From Flammeovirgaceae bacterium UBA1842 (GTDB lineage: Bacteria; Bacteroidota; Bacteroidia; Cytophagales; Cyclobacteriaceae): 64,000 nt of DNA. The notes beneath the pieces were generated by a model. That model was not told the origin of the DNA and did no database searches. It saw nothing but the letters and a program-made list of their open reading frames with translations. The position numbers were made by a program, and so were the translations under genes. Location: positions 110,968 through 174,967 of the forward strand of contig DDIU01000017.1 of the NCBI GenBank assembly GCA_002338655.1, given 5' to 3'. How positions within the stretch are numbered: position 1 is the first letter of the stretch; each line of letters opens with the position of its first letter. Shown in pieces: positions 43,446-51,556 of this stretch.

Positions 43446-44690
43446 ATGATCGTTTTCAAATTTGGAGGTGCCTCCATTAAAAATTCCGAAGCTATTCGGA
43501 ACATGTGTTCAATAATCAATAATTACTCCAGTGAAAAGCTGCTAGTGGTGGTTTCGGCTATGGGAAAAACCACAAATGCTTTGGAGTCCTTACTTGCCAA
43601 AAAAAGAAAAAATGAGCCATTGGACAAGGACTTTGAAGAGATCAGAAACTATCATTTGGAAGTGTGTAATGAGCTTTTTGATGAACCTGATGAGGTTGTT
43701 AATAAGCTTAATTCAATATTTAAAGAACTTGAAAATGCGCTGAACTTAGAGGTAGACTATGATCAGCACTATGATCAGGTGGTTTCGAAAGGTGAGCTGC
43801 TTTCTTCTACTATTGTATCATCGCATTTAAAAGCTTGTGGTATAAATGCTACTTGGATTGACAGTCGCGATTATATTAAGACTGACGATAATTTCAGAGC
43901 TGCCTACGTAGATTGGGAAAAATCCGAAAAATTAATTCAGAATCTAAATCCAGTATTAAACAATTATATCGTGCTCACGCAGGGTTTTATAGGCATGACC
44001 GATCAAGGAATGACGACAACCCTTGGACGTGAAGGTTCTGATTATTCTGCGGCTATTTTTGCTTCATGCTTGGGCGCAAAGTCGCTGACTGTCTGGAAAG
44101 ATGTACCTGGGATTCTCAATGCTGATCCCAAATTAATTGAAAACGCCATGTTATTTGATCAGCTCCCTTACATTGAGGCCGCTGAAATGACTTATTATGG
44201 AGCTTCGGTTATTCACCCTAAAACCATTAAACCGTTGGCCAATAAGAAGATCCCCCTTTACGTACGTAGTTTTGATCATCCAGATCAACCGGGTACGGTC
44301 ATCCATGAGTGTGCCAAGGACACGTTGGCGTCAAGTACAATCATCATGAACAATCAATGCTTGGTTTCATTCAAAGTCATAGATTATACTTTTATCAATG
44401 AAGAAAATTTAAGTCTCATTTTTCGTGAGTTGGCAGGTTTAGATATCAAAATCAACATAATGCAAAACTCAGCCATATCCTTTTCCATTGTCATTGATTT
44501 TAGGGCCGATAAAGTGGAACAGCTCATTAGTACTATGAAGGATCATTTCGATATCCGATATAACACGGGTTTGACGCTAGTCACTATAAAAAATTATCAG
44601 CCTTTGCAGATAGAAAATTATAAGAAGGACAAAAAAATACTCCTGGAGCAGATTTCAAGAAATAATTATAGGGCACTGATAAGTAACTAA
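43446..44690 (+). CDS. lysC: Aspartate kinase (monofunctional)
   Basis: 414 residues. It phosphorylates aspartate, opening the lysine, threonine and methionine pathway. Motifs: KFGGASIKNSEAI (KFGG with Ala for the usual Thr), VVVSAMGKTTNAL, TTLGREGSDYSAAIFA, WKDVPGILNADPK and EMTYYGASVIHP. The C-terminal quarter is an ACT-type regulatory region. No homoserine dehydrogenase is fused. ATG start. Its stop interlocks with the convergent phosphatase gene over CTAA. Confidence 0.95.
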   Translation: MIVFKFGGASIKNSEAIRNMCSIINNYSSEKLLVVVSAMGKTTNALESLLAKKRKNEPLDKDFEEIRNYHLEVCNELFDEPDEVVNKLNSIFKELENALNLEVDYDQHYDQVVSKGELLSSTIVSSHLKACGINATWIDSRDYIKTDDNFRAAYVDWEKSEKLIQNLNPVLNNYIVLTQGFIGMTDQGMTTTLGREGSDYSAAIFASCLGAKSLTVWKDVPGILNADPKLIENAMLFDQLPYIEAAEMTYYGASVIHPKTIKPLANKKIPLYVRSFDHPDQPGTVIHECAKDTLASSTIIMNNQCLVSFKVIDYTFINEENLSLIFRELAGLDIKINIMQNSAISFSIVIDFRADKVEQLISTMKDHFDIRYNTGLTLVTIKNYQPLQIENYKKDKKILLEQISRNNYRALISN

Positions 44691-45151
44691 TCGAATTTTG
44701 TTTCGATAAAATTCTTAATACTTCGTTCTAAAATTTCATAGACTTCCTGAAAGCCCTCTTCCCCACCAAAATAGGGATCAGGCACATCTCCACCTGCTTC
44801 TATGTAATCGAAATCCCGCATCAGAAAAAGTTTTTCGGCAAACTCATTGGACTGATCTAGTTTCTTAATATTTGTCATATTGTCTTTGTCCATGGCAAGT
44901 ATGAAATCAAACTCACGGAAATCTTTTTTACCAAACTGACGGGCGATGTTGTTCAATATCAGCCCATTTTTCTTTGCATTTTCCACAGTCCTTGCGTCAG
45001 GTGGCCCACCAACATGATAATGACTTGTACCACATGAGTCAAAAAATAAGCGCTCGTGCATGCCTTTTTCTTCCGCTATCTTAGTAGCTAGTCCCTTAGC
45101 TAGAGGGGAGCGGCAAATATTCCCTAAACAGACAAACAGTACTTTTGACAT
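44687..45151 (-). CDS. Low-molecular-weight protein tyrosine phosphatase
   Basis: 154 residues. The P-loop CLGNICRSP at residues 8-16 contains nucleophile C8 and R14, and the general-acid aspartate is in VPDPYFGGEEGF. It dephosphorylates phosphotyrosine proteins in the cytoplasm; partners such as a BY-kinase are not in the window. Length and motif order match the family. ATG start. Confidence 0.94.
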   Translation of the reverse strand: MSKVLFVCLGNICRSPLAKGLATKIAEEKGMHERLFFDSCGTSHYHVGGPPDARTVENAKKNGLILNNIARQFGKKDFREFDFILAMDKDNMTNIKKLDQSNEFAEKLFLMRDFDYIEAGGDVPDPYFGGEEGFQEVYEILERSIKNFIETKFD

Positions 45152-45243
45152 TTTCTAATTATTTATGAATTTGGTTACACTTTGGTGAAGATAAGTATAT
45201 ATAGTCAATAGCACTTTTACTCAATTGCTTATTATGGTTAGTT

Positions 45244-45280
45244 AAGCCGCCTTTGCAAAAAAGGCGGCTTTTCTTTTTAT
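45244..45280 (+). terminator. Strong intrinsic terminator upstream of the enoyl-CoA hydratase gene
   Basis: AAGCCGCCTTT (45244-45254) pairs with AAAGGCGGCTT (45260-45270), a perfect 11-bp stem with a 5-nt loop, followed by TTCTTTTTAT. No plus-strand gene ends nearby. The next start codon is at 45300. Confidence 0.85.
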
Positions 45281-45299
45281 TGCGCTAAATTAGCGGAAT

Positions 45300-46073
45300 A
45301 TGGAATATATAAAAGTAAATAAGCAGTACGCAACACATATTGCTTTAATTGAATTAAATCGTCCCAAAGAGTTAAATGCCCTTAATTTACAATTGATGGG
45401 CGAGTTACGTGATGCCCTTAAGGAGCTTGATGATGATGACAACGTTCGGGTAATCATACTTACGGGAAATGAAAAAGCTTTTGCAGCTGGAGCAGATATC
45501 AAACAGATGGCCGATAAAACGGCTATTGATATGCTTAAAATTGATCAGTTCAGTACATGGGATCAAATAAGAAAAACCAAGAAACCGTTGATTGCAGCAG
45601 TTAGCGGTTTTGCTTTGGGCGGTGGTTGTGAATTGGCCATGACTTGTGATATGATAATCGCCTCCGAATCAGCCAAATTTGGTCAACCAGAAATTAAAAT
45701 TGGTGTTATGCCGGGTGCTGGAGGAACGCAAAGACTTACAAAGGCCATAGGCAAAGCCAAAGCAATGGAACTAGTATTGACGGGTCGGTTTATTTCTGGG
45801 GAAGAGGCAATGGGGTATGGACTTGTGAACAAAGTTGTGCCTACGGAAATGTATTTATATGAAGCTGTTCAAATGGCTAAAGAAATAGCAAGTATGTCGC
45901 CCATAGCTGCACAACTAGCCAAGGAGGCAATAAACAGATCTTTTGAAACTCATTTGGATGAAGGCTTGACCTTGGAACGAAAGAATTTCTATTTGGCATT
46001 TGCCACCGAAGATCAAAAAGAGGGGATGAAAGCTTTTATTGAAAAGCGAAAACCAGAATATAAAGGCAAATAA
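45300..46073 (+). CDS. Enoyl-CoA hydratase
   Basis: 257 residues of the crotonase fold. It hydrates trans-2-enoyl-CoA in fatty-acid or butyrate-type metabolism. The oxyanion-hole sequence is AFAAGADIKQM, and the catalytic glutamates are in GGGCELAMTCDM and FGQPEIKIGVMPGAGGTQRL; both are kept, favouring a true hydratase. The C-terminal FATEDQKEGMKAFIEKRKPEYKGK is family-typical. The gene follows an orphan terminator by about 20 nt. Confidence 0.93.
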   Translation: MEYIKVNKQYATHIALIELNRPKELNALNLQLMGELRDALKELDDDDNVRVIILTGNEKAFAAGADIKQMADKTAIDMLKIDQFSTWDQIRKTKKPLIAAVSGFALGGGCELAMTCDMIIASESAKFGQPEIKIGVMPGAGGTQRLTKAIGKAKAMELVLTGRFISGEEAMGYGLVNKVVPTEMYLYEAVQMAKEIASMSPIAAQLAKEAINRSFETHLDEGLTLERKNFYLAFATEDQKEGMKAFIEKRKPEYKGK

Positions 46074-46122
46074 AAAAAGATCACCTCCAAAACTTTATAA
46101 GTATAGGAGGTGATCTTACTTT
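46074..46122. terminator. Bidirectional terminator between enoyl-CoA hydratase and DUF6588 genes
   Basis: AAGATCACCTCC (46077-46088) pairs perfectly with GGAGGTGATCTT (46106-46117), a 12-bp stem. The plus side is followed by ACTTTTT, the minus side by a T-rich run, so it serves both convergent genes. Confidence 0.9.
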
Positions 46123-46140
46123 TTAAAATTGTATTGGATA

Positions 46141-47187
46141 TTACCTCACGTTAAATCCAAAGCCTACAGAAAGCACATCATACTTTTGTACTGTGTAGTC
46201 AGCATGGAAAGTGATTATGGCCAATTTCAAACGCATACCGGCAGTCAACCTTGGTCCATTCTGATTGAATTTCAAATCGATTGGATCGGTAAAGGTTCTG
46301 GTTTCACCCGGAATGTCTGACTGAAGAACATACTCACCCTTAAGTGCAACAGTTGATTTAGATGCATTATACCCTAGTCCACCATAAAAGGTAATCACAG
46401 AAAACTTTTTTGAAATGATGCCCTGAAAAGTCCAGGTATTTACTCCATATTCGGCAACACTATTGTTTGATGATATATTACCCGTACTTGCTTGTAATCC
46501 GTAATCAGCAGTGATTTTTGTAAATCCTGCTAAAAATGAAAGATCAAATGGTAAATCTTTAATCCCCGGTATGTGTTGTTTGATATCGTGCATTAAAGCA
46601 AATCCCAACAATTTGAACTCACCATCATCCCCTATGTCAATTTTAGGGCTCCATCTAATTTTTAAGTCTGTATTTTTTACTATTCCAATCCCAAGTTGTA
46701 CCATTGGCACTGGAACTGCCTCAAATCCGATGTTATCTTTTACCGCCAATCCAGGAGGGCCTGTTATAGTACCGTTAAATGTTTGGCCCGCCTCAGTATA
46801 AGAATAATCATATTGAGGTCTCAGGTTTTCATCTTCCGGGCCAAATAACGTTGGAGATCGATCCGGGCCACTAGGGTTATAGGTGGCGTTAACTAGATTG
46901 GGAGTATAAAACCTATCACTACTTGGTATATAGGCAGCATTAACGGTTACCGTTAAATCAAATCCAGCTGTTTTATGTGCCTTAGCTGTGTTGTACCAGC
47001 CACCACCTAAACCAGAGCCAAATCCCACCATCAATGGTTTGACATAACCTTCAACCAATGTATTGGCATCTTGAATGCCTGCGGCTAAAAACTGATCAAT
47101 GTCATCCTGCGCCTTCAACGAACCTGTATTGAGAAAAAACAAACAGAACGTTAATACAGAAAATATTTTTGTAATTGTCTTAGTCAT
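46141..47187 (-). CDS. DUF6588 family outer-membrane-like protein
   Basis: 348 residues with a signal peptide (KIFSVLTFCLFFLNTGSLKAQ). The sequence DDIDQFLAAGIQDANTLVEGYVKPLMVGFGSGLGGGWYNTAK and the ending TAGMRLKLAIITFHADYTVQKYDVLSVGFGF match the DUF6588 family. Alternating hydrophobic strands and the final aromatic-type residues indicate an outer-membrane beta barrel. Function unknown. The start faces the perR gene across a regulatory region with a 20-bp palindrome. Confidence 0.85.
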   Translation of the reverse strand: MTKTITKIFSVLTFCLFFLNTGSLKAQDDIDQFLAAGIQDANTLVEGYVKPLMVGFGSGLGGGWYNTAKAHKTAGFDLTVTVNAAYIPSSDRFYTPNLVNATYNPSGPDRSPTLFGPEDENLRPQYDYSYTEAGQTFNGTITGPPGLAVKDNIGFEAVPVPMVQLGIGIVKNTDLKIRWSPKIDIGDDGEFKLLGFALMHDIKQHIPGIKDLPFDLSFLAGFTKITADYGLQASTGNISSNNSVAEYGVNTWTFQGIISKKFSVITFYGGLGYNASKSTVALKGEYVLQSDIPGETRTFTDPIDLKFNQNGPRLTAGMRLKLAIITFHADYTVQKYDVLSVGFGFNVR

Positions 47188-47300
47188 AATTATTTAAGCT
47201 TGATATAAAACACGAATATAATAGAAGTTAGTTAAAAATAAATTTATATGGTACTACATATCGTACTTTTCATAAATGTAACCTCAAATTACTTGTCTTT

Positions 47301-47320
47301 CATTTGGACATGTCCAAATG
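47301..47320. promoter_or_regulatory. Perfect 20-bp palindrome in the DUF6588/perR intergenic region
   Basis: CATTTGGACA followed by its exact complement TGTCCAAATG. It lies 114 bp from the DUF6588 start and 57 bp from the perR start. It does not resemble a Fur-type box, so a different dimeric regulator is likely. Confidence 0.6.
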
Positions 47321-47352
47321 CTTTCCGTTCTTTGTAGATAAGTAATATTAGT

Positions 47353-47367
47353 TGATAATAATTATTA
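47353..47367. promoter_or_regulatory. Fur/PerR-type 7-1-7 box before perR
   Basis: TGATAAT-A-ATTATTA differs from the ideal TGATAATnATTATCA by one base. It ends 9 bp before the perR ATG, consistent with autoregulation of the perR-peroxiredoxin operon. Confidence 0.6.
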
Positions 47368-47376
47368 TATAATAAT

Positions 47377-47820
47377 ATGTCTCATTTAACTGACATCAAA
47401 GAAAGCCTAACCACTGCTGGACTCAAAGCCACTCAGCAGAGATTGGTGATTTTGGACAGTGTCCATCAAATGGGAAATCATCCTAATGTTGAGCAGATAT
47501 ATGCTGCGATTAGTGACAGTAACCCTAGTATTTCGAAAGCTACTGTTTACAAAACGCTGGAAACCTTTGTAAGTGCCGGATTACTCTCCAAGGTATCCAC
47601 ACATGAAGGTCAAATGCGTTATGATCCAAGAATGGATAACCATGGTCATATTAATTGTGCCAACACAAAGGAAATCATCGATTATTATGATGAAGAGCTC
47701 AATGAAATGATCGTTTCTTTTTTTAGAAAAAAGAAAGTGTCCAATCTGAAAATCAAGAATATCACTTTACAGATCAATGGGGATAAAATTGACCCATTGA
47801 AAGAAATACAAATCAAATAA
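47377..47820 (+). CDS. perR: PerR-type peroxide-sensing repressor (Fur family)
   Basis: 147 residues. N-terminal winged helix (LKATQQRLVILDSV...SISKATVYKTLETFVSAGLL), then dimerisation domain. The metal-sensing ligands fall at H35, D83, H89, H91 and D102, each exactly two less than B. subtilis PerR (H37, D85, H91, H93, D104); Asp rather than Glu at 83 marks PerR. The structural Cys4 zinc site is lost: only C94 remains. It is the first gene of an operon with peroxiredoxin, its likely target, and has a Fur/PerR-type box upstream. Confidence 0.9.
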   Translation: MSHLTDIKESLTTAGLKATQQRLVILDSVHQMGNHPNVEQIYAAISDSNPSISKATVYKTLETFVSAGLLSKVSTHEGQMRYDPRMDNHGHINCANTKEIIDYYDEELNEMIVSFFRKKKVSNLKIKNITLQINGDKIDPLKEIQIK

Positions 47821-47851
47821 TTTATTATTCATTTTAAACAGAAATTTAACT

Positions 47852-48481
47852 ATGACATTAGTTGGAAAAAAAGCTCCTGTATTTAATTCACCTGCTGTAA
47901 TCAATGGTGAAGAAATCGTAGAATCATTCACACTTGCCGATTATATTGGCAAAAAAGAAGTAATGTTTTACTTCTATCCAAAAGATTTTACTTTCGTTTG
48001 CCCAACTGAAATCCTAGCATTTCAAGAAGAATTGGCAGAATTTGAAAAAAGAGGCGTAGCGGTTGTTGGTTGCTCATGCGATACTGAGGAGACACACTTA
48101 GCTTGGTTAATGACCCCAAAAAACAACGGAGGAATTGAAGGGGTAACATACCCACTGGTTGCGGATTCAAGTAAAACCATTGCTTCAAATTTTGGGGTAT
48201 TGGCAGGAGATTGGAATTATAACGAAGAAGGAGAATTAATTTTTGAAGGTGCTCCTGTAGCATACCGTGGTACTTTCTTTATCGACAAAGAAGGCATTGT
48301 ACGTCACGAAACAATAAATGATCTACCTCTTGGAAGGAATATTTCGGAAATGTTAAGGGTAGTTGATGCTTGGCAATACGTACAGAAGCATGGTGAAGTT
48401 TGCCCTGCTAACTGGGAAGAAGGAAAAGACGCCATGCAAGCCACTAGAGATGGAGTAGCTGCGTACCTATCTTCACACTAA
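47852..48481 (+). CDS. Peroxiredoxin, typical 2-Cys (AhpC/Prx1 type)
   Basis: 209 residues. It reduces hydrogen peroxide and organic peroxides in the cytoplasm. The peroxidatic cysteine is C50 in KDFTFVCPTE, and the resolving cysteine is C184 in HGEVCPANW. GGIEGVTYPLVAD and the C-terminal tail match the sensitive 2-Cys group. It lies 31 nt after perR and so is probably under PerR control. A strong terminator follows. Confidence 0.95.
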   Translation: MTLVGKKAPVFNSPAVINGEEIVESFTLADYIGKKEVMFYFYPKDFTFVCPTEILAFQEELAEFEKRGVAVVGCSCDTEETHLAWLMTPKNNGGIEGVTYPLVADSSKTIASNFGVLAGDWNYNEEGELIFEGAPVAYRGTFFIDKEGIVRHETINDLPLGRNISEMLRVVDAWQYVQKHGEVCPANWEEGKDAMQATRDGVAAYLSSH

Positions 48482-48507
48482 ATTCAGTTTTAAAAATAAT
48501 TTTGAAA

Positions 48508-48541
48508 AAACCCTCTGCTTAGCGGAGGGTTTTTATTTTTG
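48508..48541 (+). terminator. Intrinsic terminator after peroxiredoxin; U-tract contains a -7-like box for waaA
   Basis: ACCCTCTGC (48510-48518) pairs with GCGGAGGGT (48522-48530), one G-U pair, loop TTA, followed by TTTTATTTTTG. TATTTTTG (48534-48541) is a perfect TAnnTTTG. The waaA ATG at 48547 follows after 5 nt. Confidence 0.88.
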
Positions 48542-48546
48542 TCACT

Positions 48547-49785
48547 ATGCCGGTTTTCATTTATCAATTATCACTGCTGTTATATCGAATTGGTGCAAAA
48601 CTGTTCTCACCCTTTAGCTTAAAAACACGCCTGTTTGTAAAAGGTCATAGAGTAGCACTAAAGACAGTAAAACAGAAAATAAAGGGCAACACTAATCCGG
48701 TGGCTTGGTTTCATTGTGCATCACTTGGAGAGTTTGAACAAGGCCGACCCATTATAGAGAAGTTTAAAGAGGTGTTTCCCACCTATAAGATATTGCTTAC
48801 TTTCTTCTCTCCTTCCGGTTATGAAGTTCGAAAAGAGTATAAATATGCTGATTACATTACTTATCTGCCATGGGACACAAAGTCCAATGCCAAAAAGCTG
48901 ATTGAAATGGTTAATCCTTCAATAGCCATATTTGTGAAATATGAATTTTGGCATTTTTTTATCAAGGAACTGAAAAACAAAAATATTCCCATTCTCTCAA
49001 CCTCATCCATTTTTCGACCTGATCAAATATATTTTAAACCATTTGGCCGTTTCAATCTTAACATTCTTAAAAATGTGAGCCATTTTTTCGTTCAAACCAG
49101 GGCCTCGAAAAATTTATTGAATGAATTTGGCATTGATCAAGTAAATGTAGCTGGTGATACGAGATTTGATAGAGTGGCAGATATTGAGAAAAATAGAAAG
49201 GATCTGCCATTAGTTCAACAATTCAAAGGCAACAATAAACTAATGGTTATTGGCAGTTGCTGGCCTGAAGATCTGGAGGTGTTGATTAATTTCATCAACG
49301 CATCGGATCTACGTTTCATCATTGCACCCCATGAACTGGAAGGTGGATGTATCGAGCAGATTCAAAAGGAATCATTAAAAAAGACCATTTTATACTCTCA
49401 ATTGAACGGACTAAATGGAGATGAGGAAGTGCTTATAATAGATAATATAGGTCTTTTATCTAGCTTATACGGCTATGGGGAATATGCTTTTGTAGGCGGT
49501 GCGTTCAAATCGGGACTGCATAATATTTTGGAAGCGGCTGCATTTGGGGTACCTATATTTTTTGGAAACAAAAACTATCAAAAATTCAATGAAGCGGTAG
49601 AGCTTATCAATCTTGGTGGTGCTGTAGCCGTGGGCAGTTATACGGAGTTACGAGATCAGTTTAATGTGTTCACGGAAGAGACCGCTTTGCAGATTGCTGG
49701 TCAAGTAAACAAAGATTATGTGCGTGACAATACCGGTGCTACGGACAAGATTATTTCATTCTGCCAAAAATTGCTTACTCCATGA
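48547..49785 (+). CDS. waaA: 3-deoxy-D-manno-octulosonic acid transferase
   Basis: 412 residues. It attaches Kdo to lipid A precursor at the inner membrane. The N-terminal membrane anchor (YQLSLLLYRIGAKLFSPF) is followed by WFHCASLGEFEQGRPIIE, with the catalytic-type glutamate, then TFFSPSGYE, VKYEFWHFFIKEL and the C-terminal GT-B signature GGAFKSGLHNILEAAAFGVPIFFG. Length matches KdtA/WaaA. It is coupled by ATGA to rsgA. The terminator U-tract directly before it implies a nearly leaderless transcript or read-through. Confidence 0.95.
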   Translation: MPVFIYQLSLLLYRIGAKLFSPFSLKTRLFVKGHRVALKTVKQKIKGNTNPVAWFHCASLGEFEQGRPIIEKFKEVFPTYKILLTFFSPSGYEVRKEYKYADYITYLPWDTKSNAKKLIEMVNPSIAIFVKYEFWHFFIKELKNKNIPILSTSSIFRPDQIYFKPFGRFNLNILKNVSHFFVQTRASKNLLNEFGIDQVNVAGDTRFDRVADIEKNRKDLPLVQQFKGNNKLMVIGSCWPEDLEVLINFINASDLRFIIAPHELEGGCIEQIQKESLKKTILYSQLNGLNGDEEVLIIDNIGLLSSLYGYGEYAFVGGAFKSGLHNILEAAAFGVPIFFGNKNYQKFNEAVELINLGGAVAVGSYTELRDQFNVFTEETALQIAGQVNKDYVRDNTGATDKIISFCQKLLTP

Positions 49786-50699
49786 AAGGGCTTGTATTAC
49801 GTTCCACAGGGTCATGGTATGATGTAAAGGGTGAAGACAACAGGCTATATAACTGCCGGACAAAAGGAAAATTACGTTTGTCTGGGTTTAAAACTACCAA
49901 CCCGATTGCTGTAGGCGATATAGTAGCTTTTGAAATTGCCAATAAACACGAAGGCATAATTACGGCTATAGAAGAAAGGAAAAATTACATCATCAGGAAA
50001 TCGATCAAAAATAAAAATCAAGGCCATATTATTGCTTCGAATATTGATCAAACGGTACTGGTCGCCACCATGACTTTCCCAAAAACCTCACTGGGATTTA
50101 TTGACCGATTTCTGGTATCTGCTGAGGCTTTCAGAATACCACAGGTCATTGTGTTCAACAAAACCGATCTGCTGGATAGTAAAGCCATTGCCAAACAAAA
50201 ACAATACATCGAGTTATATACCTCTTTAGGGGTTACCTGTCTGGAAGCGTCAGCACTAGAAAATGAAGGGATAGAAAAATTCAAAGATTGCCTCAAAGGC
50301 AAAAAAAGCCTGCTGTCCGGTCACTCTGGAGTAGGAAAATCAACTTTGGTAAATTGCATTGCACCTAAACTTGACCTCAAAACTTCAGAGGTATCAGACT
50401 TTGCTGAGAAAGGGGTACATACAACCACCTTTGCCGAAATGTTCGAAATAGGTAAGGACACCTACATTATTGATACTCCCGGAATTAAGGAGTTAGGACT
50501 CATTGATATCGAAGATGGTGAACTTTCAGATTATTTTCCTGAAATGCGTGCTATGATTGGTGAATGCAGATTCCATAACTGTCTGCATACCCACGAGCCA
50601 GGATGTGCTATAAAAAAAGCCATAGAAGAGGGTATAATTGCCACTAGTAGATATAAAAGCTATCTGAGCATGTTGGAAAACGATGATAATAGGCGCTAA
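49782..50699 (+). CDS. rsgA: Small ribosomal subunit biogenesis GTPase RsgA
   Basis: 305 residues. It is a circularly permuted GTPase that checks 30S maturation. After the N-terminal OB fold come G4 VFNKTDLLD, G5 EASAL, G1 GHSGVGKSTLVN and G3 DTPGIKELG, in the permuted order. The C-terminal zinc finger is ECRFHNCLHTHEPGC. The ATG overlaps the waaA stop as ATGA. Its stop interlocks with the convergent glycosyltransferase over CTAA. Confidence 0.96.
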   Translation: MKGLVLRSTGSWYDVKGEDNRLYNCRTKGKLRLSGFKTTNPIAVGDIVAFEIANKHEGIITAIEERKNYIIRKSIKNKNQGHIIASNIDQTVLVATMTFPKTSLGFIDRFLVSAEAFRIPQVIVFNKTDLLDSKAIAKQKQYIELYTSLGVTCLEASALENEGIEKFKDCLKGKKSLLSGHSGVGKSTLVNCIAPKLDLKTSEVSDFAEKGVHTTTFAEMFEIGKDTYIIDTPGIKELGLIDIEDGELSDYFPEMRAMIGECRFHNCLHTHEPGCAIKKAIEEGIIATSRYKSYLSMLENDDNRR

Positions 50700-51556
50700 C
50701 TATTCTTAAGTAACAATTTGAGGTAATCGAAAAAAAGTCTTGTATCCATCACTTTTATACATTGTCGCATTTCATAATAAATCCGTTTTCTAAGTGCCTT
50801 TTTTTCGCTCTTTGTGCGGTTCATATCCATTATTTTCTTGCATACCACTAACGTAGATCTCATCTGCTCACTCTTTCGCTGATACTGTCGTTCTGACATT
50901 GAGCCTTTTAACTTCCTTTTTTGAACTAGCACCTCATCGGTAAAGCAATAATTAAAATCCCTAGCCGATCTGACCCAAAAATCAAAATCCTCATAGGCTA
51001 ACTCTTCATCATAGCCGTTCAGCTTGGTGAAGACTTCCCGCCTGATGAGCATGGTTGGTGAACATATAAAATATTTCTTTATTAAATCAACATACAGGTC
51101 GCCTTGAGGAACAGTCGCATTGGCACGTCCATTTTGATCAATCGGATAAAAATGATTTAATATAATTGATTCATCATTTATAATTGCTGCATTGCAAAAA
51201 TTAACCCCATACAACTCACCCGCATTATTGAGTGCAATTACCCCCTTACTTACCCTGTCAGCCAACAAAAGGTCATCGGACGCCAAGTCAATGATAAAAT
51301 CGCCAGTTGAATTGGCCAGTCCAATGTTAAAGGCTTTACAATTGCCCACATTTTCATTGAGGGGGTAAAACTTAATTTGCGGATATTCTATCTGAAGATT
51401 TTCTATTTCACGTACACTGCTATCTGTACTATGGTCATCTACTACAATAATTTCAATGTTGGGATAAGTTTGTTCAATTACAGATCTGATTGAAGCTTTA
51501 ACAAAACGCTCGTGATTGTAACACAAACAAATGACCGATACCAAGGGGTTACTCAT
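50696..51556 (-). CDS. Glycosyltransferase family 2
   Basis: 286 residues of the GT-A fold. VSVICLCYNHERFVKASI is the nucleotide-sugar binding start, IVVDDHSTDSS holds an early aspartate, and DLASDDLLLADRV holds the metal-binding DxD-like site. The acceptor and sugar are unknown; surface polysaccharide or lipid glycosylation is likely. Two close ATGs exist; the one at 51556 forms TAATG with the upstream gene, while the one at 51568 adds four residues. Operon with the FemAB/GNAT-like gene. Confidence 0.9.
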   Translation of the reverse strand: MSNPLVSVICLCYNHERFVKASIRSVIEQTYPNIEIIVVDDHSTDSSVREIENLQIEYPQIKFYPLNENVGNCKAFNIGLANSTGDFIIDLASDDLLLADRVSKGVIALNNAGELYGVNFCNAAIINDESIILNHFYPIDQNGRANATVPQGDLYVDLIKKYFICSPTMLIRREVFTKLNGYDEELAYEDFDFWVRSARDFNYCFTDEVLVQKRKLKGSMSERQYQRKSEQMRSTLVVCKKIMDMNRTKSEKKALRKRIYYEMRQCIKVMDTRLFFDYLKLLLKNS

